Origin: Opitutaceae bacterium
GTDB taxonomy: Bacteria > Verrucomicrobiota > Verrucomicrobiia > Opitutales > Opitutaceae
Length of the DNA: 52,039 bases
Direction of reading: 5' to 3'
Assembly: GCA_005792355.1 (NCBI GenBank)
Contig: SXSC01000263.1
Coordinates: 1-52,039, forward strand
Below the pieces are notes generated by a model. The model searched no databases. It was given only the letters and a program-made list of their open reading frames with translations, and had not been told where the DNA came from. The position numbers and the translations under genes are program-made. Every line of letters starts with the position of its first letter. The first letter of the stretch is position 1. Positions 28,420-37,197 of this stretch are shown here, one piece after another.

Positions 28420-31400
28420 GGCGCTCCGGGTGTGTCTTCGTCCTGACCCTGACGATTGCGAAATTGGCGGCTCGCGACGATCTTGATCGCCAGATCCGAA
28501 AATGTGGCGTTGCCGCCGGCCGCCGTCAGGTCGTCGATCAACGCGCGATCCGAGGCGAGGATCGTGCGGCCGAGCGCGTAGCCCAGCATTTTTTTCGAGA
28601 GCGTTTTCATCACCTGCGCCTCCTTGCCCTGCAGGTGCTCGAGCAGCCCGGCGGCGCCGTTAATCACGGATTTGTCGGCAAACTCCCCGGTCGTGTCCAC
28701 CGCCACGCCGTCCTGATATACGCTGCGCGTGCGCCCGACCGCGTCAAAACCCTCGAGCGGAAAGCCCAGCGGGTCGATCTTCAGGTGGCAGTTGGCGCAG
28801 CTCGGGTTGCGTTTATGCTCAGTCAACCGGGCGCGCAGGGTCAGCCCGCCGAACGACTGCGGGTCGCCAGGCAGCGTGCCCGCGTCACCGGGCGGCGGTG
28901 GCGTTGGCGTCCCAAGAATTCGCCGCAACACCCAGTCGCCGCGTTTGACCGGGCTGGTGCGCAGCGGCGCCGAGGTCGTCGTCAGGACCGCGCCGAGTCG
29001 CAGCACGCCACCGCGGTTGAAGGCGTTGGCGTTTTCCACGCGCACCAGCGCCTCCTTCGAATTAACTGCTTCCTTGAGGCCGTAAAACCGGGCCAGCGGC
29101 TGATTGAGAAACGTGTAGTCGGCATGGAGCAGTTCGCGCAGTGGGCGTTCGTGCCGGACGAGATATTCGAACGTGGACACCGCCTCGTCGTACATCGCCC
29201 CCTTCACCTCCTCGGTGAATTCGGGAAACCGACCGGCGTCGACGCCGCGAAATTCATCGAAACGATAGAATCCGAGCCATTGCCCGAAAAACTCCGTGGC
29301 GAGGCGGCGCGCTTTCGGATCGGCCGTCATGCGCCTGACCTGTTCGCCCAACCGCGCGGGCCGGCTCAGTTCTCCCGCGGCGGCCGCGCGGCGCAACTCA
29401 TCATCGGGGATCGATGACCACAGGAAAAAACTCAGGCGGCTCGCGAGCTCCCAGTCGTTGAGCGGCTGCTCGGCTCCGCTGGCCACCGTTTCCACGCGGT
29501 AGAGGAAGGCCGGGGAAACGAGGATGCGGGCGATCACCGCCCGCACGGCGTCATCGTGGTCCAGCTTGGTGGCCCGCGTCTGCCGATAAAAGTCGCGCAG
29601 CCGCGTCTGCTCGGTCGAGGTGAGCGGTCGCCTCCACGCACGGCTTGCAAAAGCGAGCACCTCCTCGACGTGGCCCGGTTGCGCCGCGGTCAGCGCCTTT
29701 GTCACCGCGGCGCGATGGGCGAGCAACGCCGTCAGGTGCGGCCTGACCTCCGCCGGCAACGCGGCAATCTGCCCCGCGTCCAGCTCGCCAATCCGGCGGC
29801 TCGGCAGTGTCAGTCCATAGTGCTCGACGAGCATGCCGAGATAGGCGTCGTGGTAGGGCCACGACCCGAAGAGGTCGTTCCACGCCTCATTCAAACGCGT
29901 GCGGTCGGCCCCGTCCACCAGGTTGTCGGTCAGGAACGCGTCCGTCCGCTGATATTTCACCTTGAGCACAAACGCGTCGTGCTCGGGGCTGTTGAAAGTG
30001 TTGTCGAACGGTGGCGGCACCGGATCCTTGTCGGCGGGATTCGCCTCGCCGTGGGAGTTGGGCGGCAGCAGCGACACATATTCGGCGATGCCCGCGCGAA
30101 AGGTCCTGTAGCCCTCGCTCGTCGAATCACCGAGAAAAACGCGCGCCAGCCCCCCGCGCGCCGGCGGGCCCGATTCCCGCTCCGAGACCACGACGCGCAC
30201 CACGGCGTTTCGATCCGCCCCGAGTTCGGCGTCCACCTGGAATTCGAGCGTGGTGCCCGCGGCGGCGGCGGTGAGTTCGAATGACACCGTCGCCGTCGTG
30301 GCGAAATCCTCCGGTCCCAGCACCGTGCCGTCGGGGCTCCGGCCAAATGCCAGCGCCGCCACGGCCTCCGTCGGCAGCAGCGCCCGCAAGGGTTGCGTGA
30401 ACAAAATCGGGCCCGACGGACCGCGGCCACGAACGCCACCCGCGACCACCGCATCCGTCGCGTCGGGCGCGACCGCGCCAGGTGCGCCCCGGCCCGCCAC
30501 GGTCGGGACCGCGCGCGTGACGACGCGCGGGTTTCGCCAGATGACGACCGGGTTTACGCCGGGGCTCGGGTTGATGTTCGCAAACACGAGGAATATCTTC
30601 AGCGGCGCACCTGGCGTCGCCGCCGGACCGCCCCGCCCGCGGCCACCTCGACCGCCCGGGACGTGCACGTAGCGATGGCTCGCCTCAACCTTCAGGGCCG
30701 TGTCGTCAAACATCAGCGGACTCTCATCCCCGGCGCCGCCGGCCGCCACGTCCCCGCGGCCAAAAAACCAACTCGGCCAGGTCGTGAGAACTTTGGTGAG
30801 GTCATCGCACCCCGCGCGCGCCTGCGCCAGCACCGCCGCGGCGTTGCCCGCGGGCGTCGGCAGTGTCTTCCAGCGATCGACCATCTCGCGGCTTGGATAG
30901 CCGAGCGCCGTTCGGTTGACGACCGACCACACGTGCTCCGCGAACCGCCCCGCGATCCCCTCCCCGGCCGCGAGATCACGCAGGGTCGCGTTTGGTCTGC
31001 CCAAGGCCACCCGATGCTTGAAAGACCACGCAACCAAAAACGCCTTGCTGTAGCGCTCCAATCCGAAGGGTCGTCCGCCCTCGCCCGAGACCACGCGAAA
31101 GCCATTGGCCTCGTAAATTTGGTTGATGCGGTTGAGGGCGGAAAGTTCCAGGCCGCTTCTTCCGGGGTCGGAGTAAAATTGCAACGGGCCCGCGCCGACG
31201 ACCGCGTGGTCCGCCACTTTTTTGGCCCCTTCGAGATACCGTTCGACAATCGCATCCTGCATGAACTGGACGTCGCCGAAGTTCGTAAACCCCTCGCCGC
31301 CGACCGAGTCGCTCGAGACGTCGATTCCGGACTTGAGGTCGAGGCCGGTCAAATCGCGAACCGCGTAGGCATACTCGCCGCTGGTCAGCCGTCGCACCGT

Positions 31401-31763
31401 CACCCGGCCGGGCTCACCCCCGTGCTCGCGCTCATAGGTTTTCAGCGTCGCGCGCACCCACGCCGCCGCCGCGGCACGCTCGACCTCAGTCGGAAGCTTC
31501 GTCGCATCCGACGGCGGCATCTCGGACATCTCCAGCATTTCGACGACTTTTTCCCACGCTTCCGCGTGCGGCCCCACCGACGGCCGCGCGATCAGTTGCT
31601 CCAGGCTGAGACCGGCCTTCGGCTTGGAATTGCCGTGGCACTCGAAGCAAAACTTTTGAAAGAAATTCGACGAGGTCGCTGCGGCCGGCGCGGCCTGGGC
31701 GGACGCCGACGACAGAAGCCCGGCAACCAATATGCCGGCGAAGCATGGCCCGGGACGTCTCAT
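28416..31763 (-). CDS. Planctomycete-type cytochrome c protein (DUF1587/DUF1592/DUF1588/DUF1585)
   Basis: 1115 aa. Signal peptide about 1-25. A heme c site CFECH at 39-43 lies in the PSCyt1-like start ([20 protein letters not shown]). The series continues with [20 protein letters not shown] (DUF1587), [17 protein letters not shown] (DUF1595), [20 protein letters not shown] (DUF1592), [20 protein letters not shown] with a second heme-like CANCH in the DUF1588 region, and a DUF1585 end. The middle (about 440-560) has Gly/Arg/Pro-rich low-complexity stretches. It should be an exported heme protein linked to an unknown oxidation or degradation pathway. The ATG at 31763 begins the signal peptide; 83 upstream codons are open but unlike the family. 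Confidence 0.9.
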   Translation of the reverse strand: MRRPGPCFAGILVAGLLSSASAQAAPAAATSSNFFQKFCFECHGNSKPKAGLSLEQLIARPSVGPHAEAWEKVVEMLEMSEMPPSDATKLPTEVERAAAAAWVRATLKTYEREHGGEPGRVTVRRLTSGEYAYAVRDLTGLDLKSGIDVSSDSVGGEGFTNFGDVQFMQDAIVERYLEGAKKVADHAVVGAGPLQFYSDPGRSGLELSALNRINQIYEANGFRVVSGEGGRPFGLERYSKAFLVAWSFKHRVALGRPNATLRDLAAGEGIAGRFAEHVWSVVNRTALGYPSREMVDRWKTLPTPAGNAAAVLAQARAGCDDLTKVLTTWPSWFFGRGDVAAGGAGDESPLMFDDTALKVEASHRYVHVPGGRGGRGRGGPAATPGAPLKIFLVFANINPSPGVNPVVIWRNPRVVTRAVPTVAGRGAPGAVAPDATDAVVAGGVRGRGPSGPILFTQPLRALLPTEAVAALAFGRSPDGTVLGPEDFATTATVSFELTAAAAGTTLEFQVDAELGADRNAVVRVVVSERESGPPARGGLARVFLGDSTSEGYRTFRAGIAEYVSLLPPNSHGEANPADKDPVPPPFDNTFNSPEHDAFVLKVKYQRTDAFLTDNLVDGADRTRLNEAWNDLFGSWPYHDAYLGMLVEHYGLTLPSRRIGELDAGQIAALPAEVRPHLTALLAHRAAVTKALTAAQPGHVEEVLAFASRAWRRPLTSTEQTRLRDFYRQTRATKLDHDDAVRAVIARILVSPAFLYRVETVASGAEQPLNDWELASRLSFFLWSSIPDDELRRAAAAGELSRPARLGEQVRRMTADPKARRLATEFFGQWLGFYRFDEFRGVDAGRFPEFTEEVKGAMYDEAVSTFEYLVRHERPLRELLHADYTFLNQPLARFYGLKEAVNSKEALVRVENANAFNRGGVLRLGAVLTTTSAPLRTSPVKRGDWVLRRILGTPTPPPPGDAGTLPGDPQSFGGLTLRARLTEHKRNPSCANCHLKIDPLGFPLEGFDAVGRTRSVYQDGVAVDTTGEFADKSVINGAAGLLEHLQGKEAQVMKTLSKKMLGYALGRTILASDRALIDDLTAAGGNATFSDLAIKIVASRQFRNRQGQDEDTPGAP

Positions 31764-32016
31764 GCGACTCCGATCGAACAAAACATCGATAATCACGGTG
31801 GGTTTGGGGGAGCGGGGGATTGCAGCCGAAGACGAGCTAGACCCGCTCGAAAGACGGGAGCAAAGCCTTTTCGCGGGGCTACGACGCGCGGGGTGCATCT
31901 CCAAATTGACGCCGCGAGTCAGGGCGCGTCGGAGCTTTCCCAATGCCCTCGGGAAAAGAGTCGGAGGGCCCCGGAAATGCTTGCGGCCAAAACGCGAGCA
32001 CCGGGCCGACACCTTC
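31764..32016. other. Spacer upstream of the cytochrome gene
   Basis: 253 bp between the thioredoxin/PDZ gene and the cytochrome gene on the same strand. No gene or clear promoter boxes seen. Confidence 0.5.
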
Positions 32017-33342
32017 TCACTGCATCGGCAACCTGATCGCCACGCGCTCTTTGCCGCGCAGCACGATCAGCTCAACCGACTCGCCCGCTTTCCGGCTTTC
32101 CAGCAATCGCCCGATCAACTCCCCCTCACTCGTCCGCGTCGTGTGGCCGTCGATGCCGACGATGATGTCATCCTTCAGCACCCCTGCCTTCTTCGCCCCG
32201 GCATGTTTTCCGAACTGCCCCATTCCCTTCACGCGCAACGCGAGGGCGGCCGCACCGAGGCCACGCTCCTGTCGCAGTCCGTCTTCGAGATCGAGCAGCG
32301 TCATGCCTCCGAGGGTCATCGCGCGCATCGACCACGTGCCGACGCGTCTTGAAATATCGCTCTTGGCGCGCCAGCCCGCCGGCAGCGCAACCTTCAGCGT
32401 CACATTCGCACCGCCGCGCTTGACGACCGCGGACAGCTCCCCCGCCTCCGGGGCCTGATGCAGCGCCCAGCTGAAATCCGCAACCGAGATCAGGGGCTGG
32501 CCCGCGAAGGTCGCCAGATCATCGCCCGGGCGGAATCCTGCGGCCTCGGCGGTCGACGCCCGCGCCACCGCCGTCACCCGCGCCGCGTGATCCGGTGCGA
32601 GGGACAGGCCGATGGTCTCGGCCGCCGGCATCGGGTAAATCCTCTCGCGCGGCACCGGCTCTCCCTTGTCGCGATAATAGGCGCGGAAGGCCTCGCCGAC
32701 CTGATGGCAGTGCACGCAACTCTTCACGACCTCACCGCCCCAGTTGAGCTCGCGACCGTACTTGGCGGCCAGTTCCGGAATCTCGACCGGCGTCTTGAAA
32801 GGCGTGGGGCTGCCCTGTTTGCCCGCGAGCGTGGCGCGGTTCGCCGGGTATCCGCGATGCACGGCCAGGGCGCCTTCGAGTGCCCGCCGGTAACCGATCG
32901 TCTCGCGCGCCTCCGGATCGGCCTGGTGCGTCCACGAGCCGTAGCGCCCGTAAAGCGTGCCGTCGCCGTTGAAGAGCAACGTCGAGAACGACAAATCGTA
33001 GTCGAACTGGAAGCGCGCCAGATCGATCGTGTTGGCGTTGATCAGGCGGACGCAGACAAACTGATCGAGCAACGGCGCGAGGGACGGCTCGGTCAGCACC
33101 TCGGCGTCGAGCCCCACGCAGGAGAGGCACGGCACGCAACGCAGCACCACGAGCAGCGGTTTGCCGGCCCGCTTCGCCTCGGCGAATCCGCGATCGACGT
33201 CGTTGTAGATCCAGCGCGCGTCGTTTTCCATCTTGGCTTTGTCCCCGCGGACGGCGCCCTCGCGGTCCTTCACGGCCGCGGCCGGCAGCGGGGTGATCAG
33301 CAGTGAAAGTGCGCACAACACGACGGGGTGACGGAAGCTCAT
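32017..33342 (-). CDS. Secreted thioredoxin-like, heme c and PDZ protein (Trx7/PDZ family, Cys form)
   Basis: 441 aa. Signal peptide about 1-23. A thioredoxin-like domain follows (about 40-165) with RCVPCLSC giving Cys69, Cys72 and Cys75. A CxxCH heme site, CVHCH at 209-213, comes next. Two PDZ-like domains follow: one around 250-330 (AAGFRPGDDLATFAGQPLIS) and one around 370-441 (KKAGVLKDDIIVGIDGHTT). I associate this order with the Trx7/PDZ family, some members of which carry selenocysteine in the thioredoxin motif; here only Cys is coded. It is first in the minus-strand group with the cytochrome and DUF1552 genes and may handle disulfide or heme maturation of that system. Confidence 0.8.
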   Translation of the reverse strand: MSFRHPVVLCALSLLITPLPAAAVKDREGAVRGDKAKMENDARWIYNDVDRGFAEAKRAGKPLLVVLRCVPCLSCVGLDAEVLTEPSLAPLLDQFVCVRLINANTIDLARFQFDYDLSFSTLLFNGDGTLYGRYGSWTHQADPEARETIGYRRALEGALAVHRGYPANRATLAGKQGSPTPFKTPVEIPELAAKYGRELNWGGEVVKSCVHCHQVGEAFRAYYRDKGEPVPRERIYPMPAAETIGLSLAPDHAARVTAVARASTAEAAGFRPGDDLATFAGQPLISVADFSWALHQAPEAGELSAVVKRGGANVTLKVALPAGWRAKSDISRRVGTWSMRAMTLGGMTLLDLEDGLRQERGLGAAALALRVKGMGQFGKHAGAKKAGVLKDDIIVGIDGHTTRTSEGELIGRLLESRKAGESVELIVLRGKERVAIRLPMQ

Positions 33343-33424
33343 GCGGAGAGGTGATGACGGAGCTCCACCACGCTTTCAACCCGCATTCCGGGAGCGTAAA
33401 CCCGAAGCGGCGCACAGCCACGCT

Positions 33425-33451
33425 AACATGTAACGTAATACGTTACATGTT
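33425..33451. repeat. 27-bp perfect palindrome, left copy
   Basis: Thirteen-base arm AACATGTAACGTA, one central A, then the exact complement arm. Short CAGCCA/GGCTG extensions lie a few bases outside. An identical copy is at 34448-34474. It sits 109 bp upstream of the first gene of the nucleotidyltransferase pair, in the shared upstream region with the thioredoxin/PDZ gene. Its AT-rich, staggered look is like operators of autoregulated modules. Confidence 0.9.
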
Positions 33452-33479
33452 TGGCTGCGGATGCGCCCCCGGGGATTCA

Positions 33480-33508
33480 TGCGTCAGCCGAACTTAGCGG
33501 CTGACGCA
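33480..33508. promoter_or_regulatory. 11-bp hairpin in the leader of the nucleotidyltransferase pair
   Basis: TGCGTCAGCCG at 33480-33490 pairs perfectly with 33498-33508 around a 7-base loop, 51 bp before the first ATG. There is no T-run. Function unknown; it could be an operator or leader RNA hairpin. Confidence 0.5.
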
Positions 33509-33559
33509 CGGCCTCCCCCGGCTTCTTGCAATCGGCCGGCGGACCAACATCGTGGGGTC

Positions 33560-33790
33560 ATGAGCAACGCGGATCCATCACCCGTGCCGGCGCCCGAGAT
33601 TTCGCCCGAATGGCTGGCCGAGTTTGAAGCGGCGGCAGCTCGCCCGCTCGCCTTGCGAATGCGTTATGCGTTTGTCCGAACTTACAAGCCGGTGCTCGAC
33701 GATGCGCGATTCCGCTCCTGGGACTCGATGAGCGACTACCGCCAGTGGTGCGAAAGCAGCCTGCCCGGGTGGCTGGGCTATCACCGCTAG
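33560..33790 (+). CDS. Small conserved-looking partner protein of the nucleotidyltransferase
   Basis: 76 aa, acidic N-terminus (ISPEWLAEFEAAAARPLALR) and an aromatic C-terminus (FRSWDSMSDYRQWCESSLP, WLGYHR). The start at 33560 has GTGGGG just before it. The stop is 3 bases before the GTG of the next gene, so the two form one unit. I do not recognise a named domain. As the small upstream member of a pair it could be an antitoxin-like or adaptor protein, but this is inferred from order and size only. Confidence 0.7.
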   Translation: MSNADPSPVPAPEISPEWLAEFEAAAARPLALRMRYAFVRTYKPVLDDARFRSWDSMSDYRQWCESSLPGWLGYHR

Positions 33791-33793
33791 CCC

Positions 33794-34261
33794 GTGGCCG
33801 CCTTCGAATACCGGCAGGCGACGGAGATTCGCGACGCGTTCGCCCGCCACGCCGTCAGATACTTGTTCATCGGAAAATCTGGCGCCATTTTACTCGGTTA
33901 TCCGGACACGACGCAGGACGCGGATTTGTTCATGGAGAAGACTCCGGCCAATGCCGCGGCGGTCGAAGCGTTGCGCGAACTCGGCTTCGCGCTCTCCGAC
34001 ACCGAGGCGGCCGAGATTGTCCGCGGCAAGGATTTCGTGCAGCTGAAAAACGGGCCCTTCGATCTTGATTTGATCTTCGCGCCGGACGGCATCGGATCGT
34101 TTGCGCAGGCCTGGTCGCGCCGGGTGGAGGTGGAGGGATTTCCGGTGTGTCACCCGGACGATATCATTGCCAGCAAACGCGCGGCCAACCGGGCGAAAGA
34201 TCGTGAATCGCTCCCCCGGCTGGAGGCATTTCGCGACTATTGGCGTCAACAGCGAAGGTGA
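33794..34261 (+). CDS. Nucleotidyltransferase-fold protein (AbiEii/MNT-like)
   Basis: 155 aa. The N-terminal half has the pol-beta-type nucleotidyltransferase signature: RYLFIGKSGAILLGYPDTTQ followed by DADLF, so the G(S/K)xG and DxD metal-binding elements are both visible, and FDLDLIFAP gives the third acidic position. The C-terminal half has VCHPDDIIASKRAANRAKDR, the Lys/Asp-rich segment usual in this fold. Proteins like this appear as part of toxin-antitoxin or phage-defence pairs and of standalone nucleotide-transfer systems. It starts with GTG, 3 bases after the stop of its partner. Confidence 0.8.
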   Translation: MAAFEYRQATEIRDAFARHAVRYLFIGKSGAILLGYPDTTQDADLFMEKTPANAAAVEALRELGFALSDTEAAEIVRGKDFVQLKNGPFDLDLIFAPDGIGSFAQAWSRRVEVEGFPVCHPDDIIASKRAANRAKDRESLPRLEAFRDYWRQQRR

Positions 34262-34632
34262 ATGGCCGAAGTGAGCGGGCGCTGTTCCGCGTTGGCTTGC
34301 GCCGTGGAAAGGAAAGGCGCCTGCTCCGACGCCCCTCGCTCGCGCCGCGCTTTGGCAGTTGGGAATCCACGCCAGAGGCGGACAAACCGCCGCTCCTCCA
34401 AGACCAACCGGGCTCACCGAAACCCGGGAGGGGCGCCCAGCCAGGCAAACATGTAACGTAATACGTTACATGTTGCGTCGCACCTCGCCTGCGCTGGGGA
34501 CGGGTAAGGTCCTCCGATTCAGTCTCCGGCCGGTTTGATTCAGCCCGCATTCCCCTCCCAGCTGCGACGTCGCCCGGGGGCGCGCGATGCCAGGCCTCTG
34601 CGACCCGCCTGCCACGGGTAAGAAAGGCGGGC
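34262..34632. other. Spacer between the nucleotidyltransferase gene and ftsZ
   Basis: 371 bp containing the right copy of the 27-bp palindrome and no convincing gene. Weak local inverted repeats occur near 34370-34410. Confidence 0.55.
34448..34474. repeat. 27-bp perfect palindrome, right copy
   Basis: Identical over all 27 bases to 33425-33451, 1023 bp further right. The sequence just left of both copies is also alike (CAGCCA-GC-AACATG). It lies 187 bp after the nucleotidyltransferase stop and 158 bp from the end of ftsZ. Confidence 0.9.
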
Positions 34633-35904
34633 TCAGAACACGATCTTGATGCCCTTGCGCAAATAGGTCGGCACGTCGAGGTCCTGGCCGTCGAAGAGAT
34701 TGCGATCGGTCTTCTCAAAATGGCCGCGGCTCTCGACCTCGCCAAAACCAAACTCGTCCTGCGCGGGCTTCGGTTGATGCACCGCCTTCAGCTCCAATTC
34801 CTCCGCCGCCTTCGGCGCGTTGGCCGGCAGATGCGCCACGGTCCCCTCGCCTTTGGCCGGCACCGGCAGCGGCGGACGCGAGCGGCCCGGGGCATTGGCC
34901 AGACGCCGGATCGGCGCTCCCCGCCCACCCATGTCACTCGTGCCAATCACACACACCTCGACCCGGTCCGCCATGTCCTCGTCGATCACCGCACCCATGA
35001 TGATGTGCGAATCGCGACCGAACTGATCGGTGATGGCCGTCATGATCTCGTTCACCTTGGGCAGCGTGAGATCGGCCCCGCCGAGAATGTTCACCAGCAG
35101 CCGGTCGGCCTTGCGCGAAAAATCCGGCGTGTGCAGCAACGGGCACTGTTTGAGACTCGTGATCGCATTGGCCACGGCGCTTTCACCCCGGCCTTCGCCG
35201 AGCCCGAAGAGTGTCTTGCCGCCGCGCTGGTTGAAGGCCTGGCGCAGCGTGGCGAAATCGAGATTGATCAGCCCGGTCTTGAAGAGCATCGACCAGATCG
35301 ACTTCACGCCGCGGCCAATCCACTCGTCAGCACGGGCAAACGAATCGAGCACCGTCTCCTTGTCCGCCGCCTCCTGCAGCAACACATCGTTGGGCAGCGG
35401 AATCACCGCATCGCACACCGCGCGCAGCGCCCGCAGGCCTTCCTCCGCCTGCTTCAGACGACGGCCGCCCTCAAAGCTGAAGGGCATCGTGACAAACGCG
35501 ATCACGAGCGCGCCGGTCTCCGCGGCGATCTCCGCGACGATGGGCGAGGCGCCGCTGCCGGTGCCGCCACCCATGCCGGTGACGAGAAAGACCAGATCGC
35601 AATCCTTCACGACGGCGGCGATTTTTTCCCGGTCCGCCTCAGCAGCCTCACGGGCCCGCTCGGGATCGCCGCCGGCCCCGAGGCCGCGGGTCACGCCCAT
35701 GCCGATAAGCACCTTGTCCTGCACCGGCGAACTCGCGAGCGCCTGGTAATCGGTGTTGATGACGGCGAGCTGGAGGCGCCCGACGTTTTCCATCTTGAGC
35801 CGGTCCACGGCGTTGGAACCGGCGCCGCCGACCCCGACGAGTTTGATCGCGATGTTGCGATCCGTCAGGAGCGAATGCTCGAGGGGAAGTTCGTTGAGGT
35901 TCAT
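34633..35904 (-). CDS. ftsZ: Cell division protein FtsZ
   Basis: 423-aa tubulin-like GTPase that forms the Z-ring. Visible are VGVGGAGSNAVDRL, the GTP-binding GMGGGTGSGASP, the FVTMPFSFEGGRR strand and a C-terminal conserved tail (DVPTYLRKGIKIVF) after a long linker that should bind FtsA. The T7 loop reads GLINLDFATLRQ: Asn214 and Asp216 are present, but Thr219 stands where most FtsZ have the second Asp (NxDFAD) that helps hydrolyse GTP across the interface. It is last in the dcw cluster, 83 bp after ftsA. Confidence 0.95.
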   Translation of the reverse strand: MNLNELPLEHSLLTDRNIAIKLVGVGGAGSNAVDRLKMENVGRLQLAVINTDYQALASSPVQDKVLIGMGVTRGLGAGGDPERAREAAEADREKIAAVVKDCDLVFLVTGMGGGTGSGASPIVAEIAAETGALVIAFVTMPFSFEGGRRLKQAEEGLRALRAVCDAVIPLPNDVLLQEAADKETVLDSFARADEWIGRGVKSIWSMLFKTGLINLDFATLRQAFNQRGGKTLFGLGEGRGESAVANAITSLKQCPLLHTPDFSRKADRLLVNILGGADLTLPKVNEIMTAITDQFGRDSHIIMGAVIDEDMADRVEVCVIGTSDMGGRGAPIRRLANAPGRSRPPLPVPAKGEGTVAHLPANAPKAAEELELKAVHQPKPAQDEFGFGEVESRGHFEKTDRNLFDGQDLDVPTYLRKGIKIVF

Positions 35905-35987
35905 GAGAAGTCTGGCGGTGGTGAGGATGGGTTGAAATTAGCTCAGGCGATTTGGCGCGAGGCGGACGGGCCTGCCCGCCAAATTCC

Positions 35988-37196
35988 TCAGGCGAAGAGC
36001 CGTTTCACGCCGGTGAGGAAACCGCCGCCGCGCCGCGCGGGCGTCAGTTTCTCGGCCTGGGCGCTCACCCCATAATAAAGCAGCCCGAGCGCCGTGTGAT
36101 AGCCGGGGTCGCGCAGGTGTTCGCTCACCCAGGTCGGCGCCTCGCCCAGGTGGGCCGGCACGCCAAAGACCTTGGCCGCGACGTCGGCGATGCCCGCGAG
36201 CTTCGCGGTGCCGCCGGTCAGCACCACGCCGGAGGCACAGGTGTCGGTCGAAAAGGAACTGCCGAGTTTCTTCTTCACCACTTCGAGCAGCTCCCACGTG
36301 CGGGCCGCGGTGATCTGTTCGATGGCCTGCTGGGAAAACTGCCGGTCGCCGATCGCAAAATTCCCGTCGAGCCAGACCTTGTGCGCCTTGTCCTTGGCCT
36401 GCACCGCGGCGCGGCCGAAGCGCAGCTTCAGTTTTTCCGCCTGACCGTCCGTAAGCCGGAGGCCGATGCTGAGGTCGTTGGTGAGATGGGTGCCGCCCAC
36501 GGGCACCACGCCCGTGGTGTGCGGCGCGCCATCGCGGTAGAGGGCGAAATCCGTCGTGCCCGCGCCGAGGTCAATCACGAGCACGCCATGCTGCCGCTCC
36601 TCGGCCGTCGTCACCATGTGGCCCGACGCCAGACTCGCGAGGACGAGCTCACGCACCTCGAGATTGAAACCGCGAATCACGTGAATCGTGTCCGCCAGCC
36701 GCTGTTCCTGGCCATGGACCGTCCAATACCCCACCCCGAGCTGCTGCCCGACGAGATTTTCCGGGCTGCCGGGAATGAGCCGCCCGTCCACGCGGAACGG
36801 CCGCCGGATGTGGTGCACCACCATGCGGCCCGCGGGCAGCTCCTTCCACTTGGCCAGATCGCAGACGGTGCGCACGTCGCCCGGTTCGATCATGTTGTCG
36901 GAGGATTTCACGTTCACCGCGGCCTCGTTGTAGAAGCCCTCGAGGTGCCCGCCCGTCTGGGCCAGAAAAACGAGGTCGAGGCGCTCGCCCGCCTCGCGTT
37001 CGGCCTGCTCCAGCGCGCTGTGGGTGCATTCACTGGCGGCCTTGTAGTCGACCACGGTGCCCTTGATCACGCCGCGTGACGAACATTCGCCGCGACCGAT
37101 GATGGTCAGTTCGCGTCCGGTGTATTCGCCCACGAGCACGGTGATTTTCGAGGTGCCGATTTCAACGGCACCGATGAAGGTGGTTTTGGAGCTCAC
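35988..37196 (-). CDS. ftsA: Cell division protein FtsA
   Basis: 402-aa actin-like ATPase that anchors FtsZ to the membrane. Motifs: phosphate 1 GAVEIGTSKITVLVGEY, the 1C domain (residues about 85-165), VLVIDLGAGTTDFALYRDG for phosphate 2, GVVLTGGTAKLAGI for the adenosine site, and a C-terminal amphipathic helix (GGFLTGVKRLFA) for membrane binding. Length is close to the E. coli protein (420). It starts one base after the ftsQ stop. Confidence 0.95.
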   Translation of the reverse strand: MSSKTTFIGAVEIGTSKITVLVGEYTGRELTIIGRGECSSRGVIKGTVVDYKAASECTHSALEQAEREAGERLDLVFLAQTGGHLEGFYNEAAVNVKSSDNMIEPGDVRTVCDLAKWKELPAGRMVVHHIRRPFRVDGRLIPGSPENLVGQQLGVGYWTVHGQEQRLADTIHVIRGFNLEVRELVLASLASGHMVTTAEERQHGVLVIDLGAGTTDFALYRDGAPHTTGVVPVGGTHLTNDLSIGLRLTDGQAEKLKLRFGRAAVQAKDKAHKVWLDGNFAIGDRQFSQQAIEQITAARTWELLEVVKKKLGSSFSTDTCASGVVLTGGTAKLAGIADVAAKVFGVPAHLGEAPTWVSEHLRDPGYHTALGLLYYGVSAQAEKLTPARRGGGFLTGVKRLFA

Positions 37197-37197
37197 G

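Noticed and set aside
33480..33508. Hairpin considered as an integron attC site
   Set aside because: The GTTRRRY and RYYYAAC core sites are absent and no integrase gene is present.
33425..34474. Two palindromes considered as the ends of an insertion sequence
   Set aside because: Each copy is itself a full palindrome, no transposase lies between them and no target duplication was found.
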